The notes under the pieces: model-generated
Told to the model about the DNA's origin: nothing
Seen by the model: the letters and a program-made list of their open reading frames with translations, nothing else
The model's database searches: none
Position numbers and translations under genes: made by a program
NCBI RefSeq assembly: GCF_047238125.1
Contig: NZ_JBDFMH010000001.1
Location: 2,790,001 to 2,854,000 of the forward strand
DNA: 64,000 bases
Direction: 5' to 3'
Source: JBDFMH01 sp047238125
GTDB taxonomy: Bacteria > Pseudomonadota > Alphaproteobacteria > Sphingomonadales > Sphingomonadaceae
In this document: piece by piece, positions 40,196 through 48,878 of the stretch
Layout of the letters: each line of letters opens with the position of its first letter
How positions within the stretch are numbered: position 1 is the stretch's first letter

Positions 40196-41641
40196 TCATT
40201 CGAGTCCTAATGCCCTCCGATCCGCGGTCGCTGCTGCGAGCTCTGCGCGAGCGGCTGCGATGCGGGCTTGCGCATCGACTAGCCGAACTTGGGCGTCAGT
40301 CGCTGTTTCCTCACGCTGGTTGACGAGGAAGAAGTCGCTAGATCCGAGCTCAAATCGACGCCGCTCGGCCGACGCCAACCGCTCGGCCAATTGTCGTTCC
40401 TGCTGCGCAATCGCCGCTAGGCGTTCCGCAGCGTCGACGCCGATGGTAATGCCTTCGACCTCTGTGGTGATCTGATCACGCAGGAAGCGGCTGCGCGCTT
40501 CCAGCGCATCAATCTCTGCGCGAGCCTCAGCCACTCGGCCGCGAGCCGCCCGGTTCTGCAGGGGCACGGAGAAGCGGAAACCGATGATGCCTTCTAGCGG
40601 CGTGCGGGAGCGGCCACCCAGTCCCTCGTCGCCCACGTCCTTGCCAACTTCGCCAGTGAGGTCGAAGCGGGGACGCAGATCGTTCTCCGCCAATGCCAGC
40701 CGCGCGGTGCCCTGATCGATTCGGGCGAGCAGGGCCTGAAGGTCGGGCCGGCGCTGAGCGAAGGTCGCCTGCAACGCCGCGGCGACCCCTGCGAGCGCGT
40801 TAGCGTCAGCCGGTAGCCTTTCTGGGCCGACCACGAGCCGCGCGCCCACCTGATCGCGAAAGTAAAGCGACAGAGCGTTCGCAGCTGCTTGGAAATCGCC
40901 TTCGGCCCGGACCACCAGCGCGCGGCGGCGCACGAGATTCTGGTCGTTTTCAACCAACAAAATGTCCGGTCTGGCGCCAAGCTGCACCTGACGGGCGATC
41001 GCACCACGGCGGCTTTCCGACAGGTTGAGCAGGTCGCGATAAGCTTGCAACCGCAAACCCGCCGCGACCCAGTTCTGATAGGCATCCACCGCGCGCCGTT
41101 GGACGCCGATCGCCACCGCCTCCCGTTCGAATTGGGCGATGTCGATATCGCCGGCAGCAAGCGTCCGGCGGGCACGTCGCTCGTCCACCAGCCGATCGCG
41201 AAGGAGCGAATAGAGCGCCCCGACCTTCAGCTCGCCAAGCCGGTTGGTGTATTTTTCATCCTCATAGATCGGAAAGTCGCCGCGGCTTACCCGGTAACCC
41301 CCGTAAAGGTACCCGCCATTGCCATCCAGCGGCAGCGTGGCACGGCTGGCAACTACCGAACCGTCGTAATAGCCGAGCGCGCGCGACCGCCCGTCGATCT
41401 GGAACACCGTGTCGAACGCGCCCGCCGCGGTTAGCGCGCGACCCTCGGCGGCCCGCTCCCGGGCAAGGGCCTCGACGATCTGAGGTGCCGCGCGCGCCGA
41501 CGCGCGTAGCACCTCGTCCAACATCAGCGGCACTGCAGCCGGTGTCGACACGGCAGAGCGGCGCGCTGCCTGTTCCCCTGGTGCCGTCCCGGTCGCCGGC
41601 GCGGACAGGATGAGTGTCAGGGCCGCTAGGCACCCAATCAT
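40196..41641 (-). CDS. TolC-family outer-membrane channel protein
   Basis: The 481-residue protein has a signal-like start (MIGCLAALTLILSAPATG). The outer-membrane-efflux repeats appear twice: near residues 160-270 with the segment LQAYRDLLNLSESRRGAIARQ, and near 300-470 ending ARAELAAATADRRALGLE. It contains GEVGKDVGDEG and the barrel-type segment GIIGFRFSVPLQNRAARGRV. It forms the outer-membrane exit of a tripartite exporter. The ATG overlaps the adaptor gene's stop (ATGA). Confidence 0.88.
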   Translation of the reverse strand: MIGCLAALTLILSAPATGTAPGEQAARRSAVSTPAAVPLMLDEVLRASARAAPQIVEALARERAAEGRALTAAGAFDTVFQIDGRSRALGYYDGSVVASRATLPLDGNGGYLYGGYRVSRGDFPIYEDEKYTNRLGELKVGALYSLLRDRLVDERRARRTLAAGDIDIAQFEREAVAIGVQRRAVDAYQNWVAAGLRLQAYRDLLNLSESRRGAIARQVQLGARPDILLVENDQNLVRRRALVVRAEGDFQAAANALSLYFRDQVGARLVVGPERLPADANALAGVAAALQATFAQRRPDLQALLARIDQGTARLALAENDLRPRFDLTGEVGKDVGDEGLGGRSRTPLEGIIGFRFSVPLQNRAARGRVAEARAEIDALEARSRFLRDQITTEVEGITIGVDAAERLAAIAQQERQLAERLASAERRRFELGSSDFFLVNQREETATDAQVRLVDAQARIAAARAELAAATADRRALGLE

Positions 41642-42714
41642 TTCGGCTTGCCCGCCTTGGCTGCGACCTTGCCTTGGTCCTCGAAGGCTGGCCCAGCCTT
41701 GCCCGCGCGCGGTTGACCGAACTCCAGCGGAAAGTCATTCAGCTGACGCCACAGCTCGTAGCCGACCGAGACCGTTTCGCCCTGGACCCAGCCGAGAACC
41801 TTGCCACCCAGCCGGACGAAGCGGCGATCGGGCCAGGCCGGCTTGCCCGGCGCAGGCTCAACAAGCACGCGGAACAGCCCCTGCGCGTTTGCCGTGGCAT
41901 CGATGGTCCTAATCCGGCCGTCGAAGAAGCCGTAGGCGACCGACGGCCATCCGCTGAACTGGATCGCCGGCCACCCCTCGAACTCCAACCGGACCGGTCG
42001 TCCGGGCCGCAGCAGCGGCACGTCGCGGCCATCGATCATCAGCTCCACCGCGCGTTCGACTCGCTCGGGCGCGATCGTCGCGAGCGGCGTGCCTGCCGAC
42101 ACCAGCGCACCGCCGGCCGCCGCGTTCAAATTCTGGATGCGGCCATCGCGGGGAGCCCGGACCAGCTGCGCCGACTGACGGTTGAGCTGCACGTCGATAC
42201 GGTTGAGCTTAGCGCGGGACTCCGCGAGCTTGGCGGCCGCATCCGCCACCTTGATCTGCGCCTGCTCGAAATCGCGGCGGGACGACAGCCCTTCCGCAAA
42301 TAGCTGCCGGTTGCGGTCGACATCGATCGCTGCAACTCGCTGAGACTGGCGGACCGCCGCGATTTCCGCCTCGATCTGCGCACGCTCGGCCGCCAACCGC
42401 GACAGGAAGTTTGGATCAAGATCGACGACCCGGGCGATCGGATCGCCACGGTCGACATGCTGGCCGTCCTGGACGAACCAACGCTCGACGCGCCCGGGGA
42501 CCAGCGCGGTAACATCCTGCGCGCGGTCATCCGGATCAAGTGCAACTACTTGGCCTTGGCCTTGAGCAGTCTGCAACCAAGGCACCAGGAAAAGCACGGC
42601 AAGCGCCGCCGCGATCCCAACTACGATCAACCATGCCACCGCGACACCGACCCGCGGCGGGCGCAGAGAGGCAAGCGTGGTGAAGTGGGCTATGTGCTCA
42701 GGCCGATGTGGCAT
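41638..42714 (-). CDS. HlyD-type membrane-fusion adaptor
   Basis: A 358-residue protein starting at ATG 42714 (AAGGAG eight bases before). One membrane helix (VAVAWLIVVGIAAALAVLF) near residue 30 precedes the periplasmic part. The lipoyl-like halves are VTALVPGRVERWFVQDGQHV and LVRAPRDGRIQNLNAAAGG, with a coiled-coil hairpin between (about residues 100-170). It bridges the inner-membrane ABC protein and TolC. The start lies inside the 3' end of the ABC gene. Confidence 0.88.
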   Translation of the reverse strand: MPHRPEHIAHFTTLASLRPPRVGVAVAWLIVVGIAAALAVLFLVPWLQTAQGQGQVVALDPDDRAQDVTALVPGRVERWFVQDGQHVDRGDPIARVVDLDPNFLSRLAAERAQIEAEIAAVRQSQRVAAIDVDRNRQLFAEGLSSRRDFEQAQIKVADAAAKLAESRAKLNRIDVQLNRQSAQLVRAPRDGRIQNLNAAAGGALVSAGTPLATIAPERVERAVELMIDGRDVPLLRPGRPVRLEFEGWPAIQFSGWPSVAYGFFDGRIRTIDATANAQGLFRVLVEPAPGKPAWPDRRFVRLGGKVLGWVQGETVSVGYELWRQLNDFPLEFGQPRAGKAGPAFEDQGKVAAKAGKPK

Positions 42715-44425
42715 GATCACGCTCCTTTGCCACCATGGCTGCCAAGTCGGCGAGGCAATCGTATCGACGTTGTATGGTCATTCCGAGATAAAGATAACCA
42801 TCGAGGCGCAGATCCTCCGGACGACCGGTGCAAAGCAGGACTGTTGTTCCTTCCGACTTCAGCTGACGAAGCGTTGCGGTCAGCCGCTCGGGCGGCAGCA
42901 GATCGAAAAGCTGCCCTAGGATCAGCACCCGGGGCTTGAGCACAAGCGCATTGGCCAGCTTAATCGCCATGATCTCGCCGACGCTTAGCGGATAGCCCGA
43001 CGACGCCAGCAGCGTATCCAGCCCCTGCGGCAGGCGCGCGACAGTACGTTCCAGCCCGACGGTCGCGAGCGCTTCCAGCGCGGTGTCCCCCTGGTCATTG
43101 GAAGCGAGCCGCAGATAGTCGCGGATCGTCACCTCGACGATAGTCGCTCGGTCCAGAACCGTGACGTCCGAGCGCAGATGGTACATGTCTAGGGCTCCCA
43201 ACTCCGCGCCGCCGATCCGGATCAGCCCCTGCTCCGGGGTAGCGTGTCGCTTGAGCAGAAGCGCAAGCCGACGCTCTGCACCCGGCTCGACAACGGTAAC
43301 GAGTTGCTCACCGGCTGCCAGCGCCAGCTCGAACCGGGCGCCGTCGAGCGTGACGTTGGTTAGCCTGACCGAGCCGTCGCGGACACCGGGCCCGCCGCGG
43401 ATCAGCGGTTCCTGCGGTATGGCGAACAGCACCGATAGTTCCTCCGAACTGGCAACCAGATCGTAGAAGGTGTCGAGGTACCAGCCGAGCTGCGAGATGC
43501 CGTAGAACACGCCAGACAGGATCAGCTCGGCGGCGACGAGTTGGCCGAGCGAGAGCTGCCCACGCAAGATCAACGTGCCGCCTAACAGCAGCAATGCGGC
43601 GCTCGCTAGCGCGTAGATCAGCAGGAACGCGACCGTTTGTGCGAAATGGTAGCGGAAGTAGCGGCGGTGAGCGCCGACATAGGAAGCGGTCACCGCTTCC
43701 GACCGGTCCATCGCGAAGGTGAGGTGGCGGGACGATTTGTAGAAGCCGTTCGAGCCGCCGACGCTTTCCAGCCAGCGTGCGACCGCGTGCTTGGCATGGC
43801 TGAGCGCCACGGCGCCGGTGATCGCGCTGCGTCGCCACATCAGCCAGACGACCAGTAGGGCAGCGATCAGCACCACGTTGAAGGCCAGAAAGAACGGATG
43901 GTAGAAGCTGGTGATCGTCAGGCCGACGGCAGCTTGCAGCACGATGGTGAAGCCGCCGATCACGAGGCTGGGCACCGCCTTTTGCACCACCACAAGATCG
44001 AAATAGCGGTTGAACAAGTCGCTGCGGTTGGCGTCCCCGAAGAAGGGGTTCTGCGCGTGAACGGCGCGCACCGTCACTTCCGCCACCACGCGCGCGAACA
44101 CGCGGCGTTCAAAGGCGGCCATGATCCAGACCCTCAGCGCACTGAGCGCCGCCACCATCAGCAGCAGGAGTAGCAGCACGCCCGAGAGCGCCCAGAGGGG
44201 CGCCGGCATGGCGGTATTGGCGACGCTGTTGATCAGCAGCTGGACGGAGATCGGCGTGGCGAGCGCCAGCAGGCTTATCGCAACCGTGTAGATGATGCCG
44301 AGGCGGACATAGGCCGCCTCCGGACCGACGGTCTGCGCCAGCCACGCGGCTGCTTGCCGAAAACCAAGTCGCTCCGCCGCCACCGGCTTACCCCCATTTG
44401 GTTTGCTCGAACCAGATAGAAGCAA
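42698..44425 (-). CDS. ABC-exporter-like protein with degenerate ATPase domain
   Basis: A 575-residue half-transporter. Six hydrophobic segments form the exporter membrane domain (about residues 40-330), and a C-terminal domain (about 350-560) aligns along its length with ABC ATPases. The catalytic motifs are absent: the Walker A position reads VVEPGAERRLALLLKR without GK[ST]; LSGGQ reads LSVGEIM; Walker B reads VLILGQLFD without DE; the switch histidine is Gly in LLCTGRPED. Flanking landmarks (LPQGLDTLLASSGYPLS) persist, so it is a true descendant. No C39 peptidase domain. The TTG at 44425 is the first start; GTG 44383 is an alternative. It heads the operon with the adaptor and TolC genes. 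Confidence 0.85.
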   Translation of the reverse strand: MLLSGSSKPNGGKPVAAERLGFRQAAAWLAQTVGPEAAYVRLGIIYTVAISLLALATPISVQLLINSVANTAMPAPLWALSGVLLLLLLMVAALSALRVWIMAAFERRVFARVVAEVTVRAVHAQNPFFGDANRSDLFNRYFDLVVVQKAVPSLVIGGFTIVLQAAVGLTITSFYHPFFLAFNVVLIAALLVVWLMWRRSAITGAVALSHAKHAVARWLESVGGSNGFYKSSRHLTFAMDRSEAVTASYVGAHRRYFRYHFAQTVAFLLIYALASAALLLLGGTLILRGQLSLGQLVAAELILSGVFYGISQLGWYLDTFYDLVASSEELSVLFAIPQEPLIRGGPGVRDGSVRLTNVTLDGARFELALAAGEQLVTVVEPGAERRLALLLKRHATPEQGLIRIGGAELGALDMYHLRSDVTVLDRATIVEVTIRDYLRLASNDQGDTALEALATVGLERTVARLPQGLDTLLASSGYPLSVGEIMAIKLANALVLKPRVLILGQLFDLLPPERLTATLRQLKSEGTTVLLCTGRPEDLRLDGYLYLGMTIQRRYDCLADLAAMVAKERDHATSA

Positions 44426-44693
44426 GAAAATAGGCGCAAGAGGACGCGTCGGCTACGTCCCAGCCCCGTCAGCAACAATCGCTTACGTTTGTCGCTGGAA
44501 GGCTGCGGCTACCAATACGAAGGTGCGCAACGATCGCTCGCATCGCCACTGCTCTTCCGCGCCGCTGGCATGAACGAATGGCAGCATTCGGAGCGCTAGA
44601 AGCATTCGCGTGTGGCCGGAAGTGGGGCCAAGCTGTCGATGAGCCCATAGCCCGCCCGCCGTCGTTCAGATGGACTGACCCGGAGCTCGTCGA
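44426..44693. other. Divergent intergenic region
   Basis: It separates the ABC exporter operon from the glutaminase gene and should hold promoters for both. I saw no convincing promoter, operator or terminator. Confidence 0.4.
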
Positions 44694-45680
44694 ATGAAGT
44701 TGAACGACATTGTCACCGACATTGCGCTGAAGATCGCTGCGAGAGCCTCCGAAATCGAGGGAGCGGCGGACGCAAAGGAGGAGGGCCTCGATCCAGGCCC
44801 GTTCGGCATCGCTATCGCTTCGCCCGACGGCGGCGTCTTCACCGCTGGCTGCGCCGACACGTCGTTCCCGATCCAGAGTATCGGCAAGATCTTCGCGCTC
44901 GAGCTCGCGATGGAAGCAATCGGCGACAAGGTTTTCGAACGCGTGGGCCGGGAGCCATCAGGTGACCCATTCAATTCTATAATCGATTTGGAGCGCAACA
45001 ACGGCGTGCCGCGCAACCCGTTTGTAAACGCAGGCGCGCTTGCGGTAGTAGATGTCCTGCTCGACCGGCCCGGACACGCGCGATGCAAGTCCGTGGTCTC
45101 GTTCGTCACCGATCAGCTCGGACGCGCTCCGATTTTGGACGACGATGTCCTCGCCAGCGAGCACGAGGGCGGTGATCTGAACCGGGCTATGCTGAACTTC
45201 ATGCGCCACCACGGCAACCTGCGATGCGATCCTGACGAGGTGCTCGACGCCTATGTTGACCAGTGCGCGATCTCACTCAACTGCGCCGATCTGGCGCGGG
45301 CCGGCCTGTTCCTGACGCGGACCCGACTGACGCACGACGACGAAGAGGCGTCCGAACGTGCGGCTCGCGTCCGCAAGCTGCTCGCTCTAATGATGACTTG
45401 CGGCCATTACGACGGCTCGGGCGATTTCGCGCTTCGCGTCGGCCTGCCAGCGAAAAGCGGTGTTGGCGGCGGCATCCTTGCGATCGTACCCGAGGTTGCG
45501 TCCGTTGCGGTGTGGTCGAGCAACCTGGACCAGCACGGCAATTCGATGCTGGGCGTTCGCGCGCTGGAGATGCTTGCTAGCCGTACCGGCTGGTCGGTAT
45601 TCGGGCCACCGCTCGATCCTTCGGACCGACCTCGCTCTCACGACGTTGAGCACCGTGGAGGTGCCGATGAACGAGGATGA
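44694..45680 (+). CDS. glsA: Glutaminase A (serine-dependent)
   Basis: A 328-residue enzyme that hydrolyses glutamine to glutamate and ammonia. The catalytic SxxK motif is in FPIQSIGKIFALELAME (near residue 65). NNGVPRNPFVNAGALA, DQCAISLNCADLARAGLFL and MMTCGHYDGSGDFALRVGLP are family blocks. No signal peptide is seen. Its 3' end overlaps the nucleoside deaminase gene by 14 bases. Confidence 0.95.
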   Translation: MKLNDIVTDIALKIAARASEIEGAADAKEEGLDPGPFGIAIASPDGGVFTAGCADTSFPIQSIGKIFALELAMEAIGDKVFERVGREPSGDPFNSIIDLERNNGVPRNPFVNAGALAVVDVLLDRPGHARCKSVVSFVTDQLGRAPILDDDVLASEHEGGDLNRAMLNFMRHHGNLRCDPDEVLDAYVDQCAISLNCADLARAGLFLTRTRLTHDDEEASERAARVRKLLALMMTCGHYDGSGDFALRVGLPAKSGVGGGILAIVPEVASVAVWSSNLDQHGNSMLGVRALEMLASRTGWSVFGPPLDPSDRPRSHDVEHRGGADERG

Positions 45681-46158
45681 CGAACGTTGGATGCGCCGGG
45701 CGATCGAGATCGCCCGATCGAAAGGCTCGGACCCCGCTGACTCGCCACTGGGGTCTGTAATCGTCCTCGACGGTAAAGAGATCGCGGCTGAACGCAACCA
45801 GACCAAGGAGTTGCCCGATGCAACCGCGCATGCTGAGATGATGGCAATCCGGCGCGCCTGCGAGGGAGCGGACGAGCTCGAGCTGCGTGGTGCGACACTC
45901 TACTCCACGCTCCAGCCGTGCGGGATGTGCACCATGGCCTCGATCTGGTCTAAGGTCGGAAGGGTCGTCTACGGTGCCGGGCGCGAGGATGTGCACCCGA
46001 TGTATTTCGAGGCGCGCCATATCGACACGCTGTCGTTCATCGCCAACGCCTATCGCGATGACATCGTCATCGAGGGCGGTTGCCTGCGTGACGAGTGCGC
46101 GAGCCTCTACTACCCGCCTGACGCTGACCTGCCGCAGGACGAGCAGGCGAACCTTTAA
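45667..46158 (+). CDS. Nucleoside deaminase (cytidine deaminase-like fold)
   Basis: A 163-residue zinc deaminase. The metal-binding motifs are TAHAEMMAIR (H and catalytic E) and LQPCGMCTMASI (two Cys). It resembles guanine deaminase or tRNA adenosine deaminase; the C-terminal IDTLSFIANAYRDDIVIEGG favours a free-nucleobase enzyme, but this is not certain. It overlaps glsA, so the two are cotranslated, and both release ammonia. Confidence 0.88.
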   Translation: MNEDDERWMRRAIEIARSKGSDPADSPLGSVIVLDGKEIAAERNQTKELPDATAHAEMMAIRRACEGADELELRGATLYSTLQPCGMCTMASIWSKVGRVVYGAGREDVHPMYFEARHIDTLSFIANAYRDDIVIEGGCLRDECASLYYPPDADLPQDEQANL

Positions 46159-46461
46159 GGATGCGCTTGGCGGCGCGTGGCTCAATCGACATTACCAAGG
46201 CCACAGCGGTCGAGATTGACCAACTGCGCAAACTGCATCCTCATGGTTTCAAGAACGCGCGCAGAAGGCGGCTCCCAAGAGGAGTACGGCAGGTTCGAAG
46301 GATGCTGTAAGTTGGGGCAGGAACGCGGAATAGAATCGCTAGGGCAAAGACTGAGGACTACAGCCAGCTTCCGCTGACCTCAGGCATGCGCCAAATCGAG
46401 GGCGCAATCGTCACCCCCCCCCGGGGGGGGGGGGATTGAACCTGGGTCGGAGCCAGGACCC
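46159..46461. other. Intergenic region with C9G12 tract
   Basis: No gene is seen between the deaminase gene and the EAL gene. It contains an uninterrupted run of nine C followed by twelve G at 46414-46434, a perfect palindrome core, 27 bases after the EAL stop. Confidence 0.6.
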
Positions 46462-47241
46462 TTAGGTCGAAGCGTAGGCCCTAAGTTCTACAGGCTCAAC
46501 CATTGGCACTAAAGGTACGGGAAGCGTCTGCAAACCGGGTCGGGCTAGGAGGTAACCCTGCATATATCTCACCCCCAAGTCGCGAAGTACTTCATACTCA
46601 GCAATCGTCTCAATGCCCTCCGCCACGGCAATGATGCTCATCCGGTTGAACATCGCGAGCAAGCCTTCAACAATCATGCGTCGTGGTAGGCTCGCATCGA
46701 TGCCGCGGACCAGTTCCATATCCAGCTTGATGATGTCCGTCTGGAGCTTGGCTAGCAGGGCAAGACCAGCGTGCCCGGCACCAAAGTCATCTAGGGCCGT
46801 GGCGAAGCCCATGCGTCGATAGGTCTCTACGATGTTGGCCACGTGCGAGGTGTCGACCATCTCCTCGTTTTCCGTGAATTCGAATATCAGCTGGTCTGTG
46901 GGGAACCCTACCTCTGCGGCGGTCTTCAGCGTTAGCTGGATGCATGCCAGTGGGGAATAGACCGCGTTGGGTAAGAAATTGATCGACAGCTTCGCTCCCG
47001 TCGCAACAATGCCTGCATCGACGGCCTGAGTGATGGCTGCGACACGACATTGCTGGTCAAAGGCGTAGCGCTTTTCCGCCGTCACGGTACTAAGCAATTC
47101 ACCTGCGCTCTGCCCCGAAGGACCGCGAACCAACGCCTCGTACGCCCAGACTCGTCCCGACACGATATCAACAATCGGCTGGTACGCCATCAATAGGTCG
47201 AACTGCGCCGCTCCGCCACGGCAGCCTTGGCATGCGCTCAT
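46462..47241 (-). CDS. EAL-domain cyclic-di-GMP phosphodiesterase
   Basis: A 259-residue stand-alone EAL protein starting at ATG 47241 (MSACQGCRGG, with a CxxC). All catalytic positions are present: YEALVRG, SINFLP, FEFTENE, ALDDFGAGHAGL, IIKLDMELV and AEGIETIAEYE. It should degrade c-di-GMP and so affect motility or biofilm. It has no sensor domain; the N-terminal CxxC could be a metal or redox site, which is an inference. Confidence 0.9.
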   Translation of the reverse strand: MSACQGCRGGAAQFDLLMAYQPIVDIVSGRVWAYEALVRGPSGQSAGELLSTVTAEKRYAFDQQCRVAAITQAVDAGIVATGAKLSINFLPNAVYSPLACIQLTLKTAAEVGFPTDQLIFEFTENEEMVDTSHVANIVETYRRMGFATALDDFGAGHAGLALLAKLQTDIIKLDMELVRGIDASLPRRMIVEGLLAMFNRMSIIAVAEGIETIAEYEVLRDLGVRYMQGYLLARPGLQTLPVPLVPMVEPVELRAYAST

Positions 47242-47572
47242 GATTCGACATCCATACGGGCGGATTAGACCCAAACCACTAATTTCCGGTGTTTTAGCGA
47301 AGGCAAGAGGGCGTCCTTGGGGCGCGCGCGCGAAGGGTCAGCGTGGTTAGACGACACTCCTGTCAGGACGGCAGATTGCAACGGCCTACGGAAAGAGCGC
47401 GAATGGCCGAGGCGGGTTCATTAGACCAGTTCAGCCGGTCCGATGCCGACTTTTAAACGTCTGGTCGTGCACGACCGTTGGATGGCCGATTGATACGGCA
47501 TGCCGGCATGCTGCCGAAGCTTGCTGCTCCGAAGCATTGCGAACAGACACGCCGAGGCACTATGTTCGGTCT
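47242..47572. other. Intergenic region before the phage-like element
   Basis: This 331-base stretch separates the EAL gene and the first element gene. I see no RNA gene, repeat or terminator of note. Confidence 0.4.
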
Positions 47573-48583
47573 ATGTTCTATAGACTCTTGTTGTCGGACG
47601 CGCTTCGCTACGTCGCTACCCCGGACGAATGGAAAGCATTCTGCGCGTATGGAGAGGTCACTAGCACCGATATTTGGGTACACAGTGTGGCAGTAGGAAT
47701 GGGAGCCCAATCAGGTGCTCTCGATGGATACGAGCCGTTATGGAATAAGCTGGTGGCCGCCATGAAGGTCGAGCTTCTGGCAGGTCGCTGGGTCGCCGAG
47801 GGGTTTGTTCCGGGTCAGGATCCCCGCCCGGTTGCGATTGATGCCGCTCTTTGGCGCAAGCTCGAATTCGATATCTTTGAACAAGGCGCGGCAGGCGGTG
47901 GTTTTAAGTTCGTCAACCTGCTTCTGACAAATAGGGCTAGATCTGACGATGTTGCTTCGGAGAGCAACGGGAACTCTCCGCTTTCGCAATCGCTTGAGCT
48001 TATTGCGACGCCTGACGAAGCAAGCGAACTATCCCGCTTGAAGAAGGTGGCGCCAAGGCCGTCTGCCTCCGTGTCGGGCGCATCAGACCCTGTATATACT
48101 TCGGCTTGCCTGCAGTTGGACCAGCTTGAGGATCGGTTGTGGTCCAGGCTGCGCTCGCACCTGCTCGATCGGACCTATGTGGCGCGAGGGCTGATGAAGG
48201 GCGGCCACGAAATTGCGACGATCCAAGCCGAGCTCTGGAGCGTACTTCGGTGCAGATTTTCGTGCGATGAGGCAAGTACGCCAAATGGAGACCTCGTTTT
48301 CTCGCATGTGACCATCAAAGTGAGTAATCTTGCTCGCGCCGCCACTGAGAGAGCGCCTGGTACGATCCGGCGTGCAATTTTTACGTTTCTGCGGGAGCAA
48401 TTTGCCAGCCAGTCAGCGAGGAAGACGAAAGAGGATCTGCTTGAGAAGGCGAGGGCGATGGTGTCACCCTCAATTTCAGACACGATGTTCAACGAGGTTT
48501 GGAAGGAGATCAAGAAAGCCGGCGAAATTCCGGAGGATGCCGTGTATCGCGGCCGTCCGCCAAAAAAAGCAGTCGATAATTAA
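47573..48583 (+). CDS. Unknown element-associated protein with internal duplication
   Basis: A 336-residue protein starting MFYRLLLSDALRYVATPDEW. It has two similar blocks: ELLAGRWVAEGFVPGQ...PVAIDAALWRKLEFDI and HLLDRTYVARGLMKGG...ATIQAELWSVLRCRF, pointing to a duplicated fold. The C-terminal 80 residues are basic and helical (AIFTFLREQF...FNEVWKEIKKAGEIP) and may bind DNA. I do not recognise the family. It lies 88 bases before the HTH gene. Confidence 0.7.
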   Translation: MFYRLLLSDALRYVATPDEWKAFCAYGEVTSTDIWVHSVAVGMGAQSGALDGYEPLWNKLVAAMKVELLAGRWVAEGFVPGQDPRPVAIDAALWRKLEFDIFEQGAAGGGFKFVNLLLTNRARSDDVASESNGNSPLSQSLELIATPDEASELSRLKKVAPRPSASVSGASDPVYTSACLQLDQLEDRLWSRLRSHLLDRTYVARGLMKGGHEIATIQAELWSVLRCRFSCDEASTPNGDLVFSHVTIKVSNLARAATERAPGTIRRAIFTFLREQFASQSARKTKEDLLEKARAMVSPSISDTMFNEVWKEIKKAGEIPEDAVYRGRPPKKAVDN

Positions 48584-48671
48584 AGCTGGGGGGCAGCTTT
48601 CCCCCCCTCTTTTGGCCGCCAACCATTCCTTATCCTTCGCTCCATCGCATCACGACGTGAGGAGCTTCGAC

Positions 48672-48878
48672 ATGCCGCTTACCCACTTCCACCAAGTCGA
48701 ATTGGCCCGCCGCTGGAAGCTGAGCCCCCGGACCTTGGAACGGTGGCGCTGGCTGGGGCAGGGACCCCGTCATCTGAAAATCGGCGGCCGGGTCGTTTAC
48801 CGATTGGACGACATCGAAGCTTTCGAGGCAGCGAGTGTCCGCGACAGCACGAGCGCGGTGCTGGGCTCGAACGGGTGA
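48672..48878 (+). CDS. Excisionase/AlpA-like helix-turn-helix protein
   Basis: A 68-residue MerR-superfamily-like winged HTH: QVELARRWKLSPRTLERWRW, then GPRHLKIGGRVVYRLDDIEA, the pattern of element excisionases and AlpA regulators. Its stop overlaps the primase gene's ATG (ATGA). Confidence 0.85.
   Translation: MPLTHFHQVELARRWKLSPRTLERWRWLGQGPRHLKIGGRVVYRLDDIEAFEAASVRDSTSAVLGSNG

Noticed and set aside
46432..46470. GGTTCAATCC-like T-loop on the minus strand beside the C9G12 tract
   Set aside because: The T-stem does not pair and no other tRNA arms are present.
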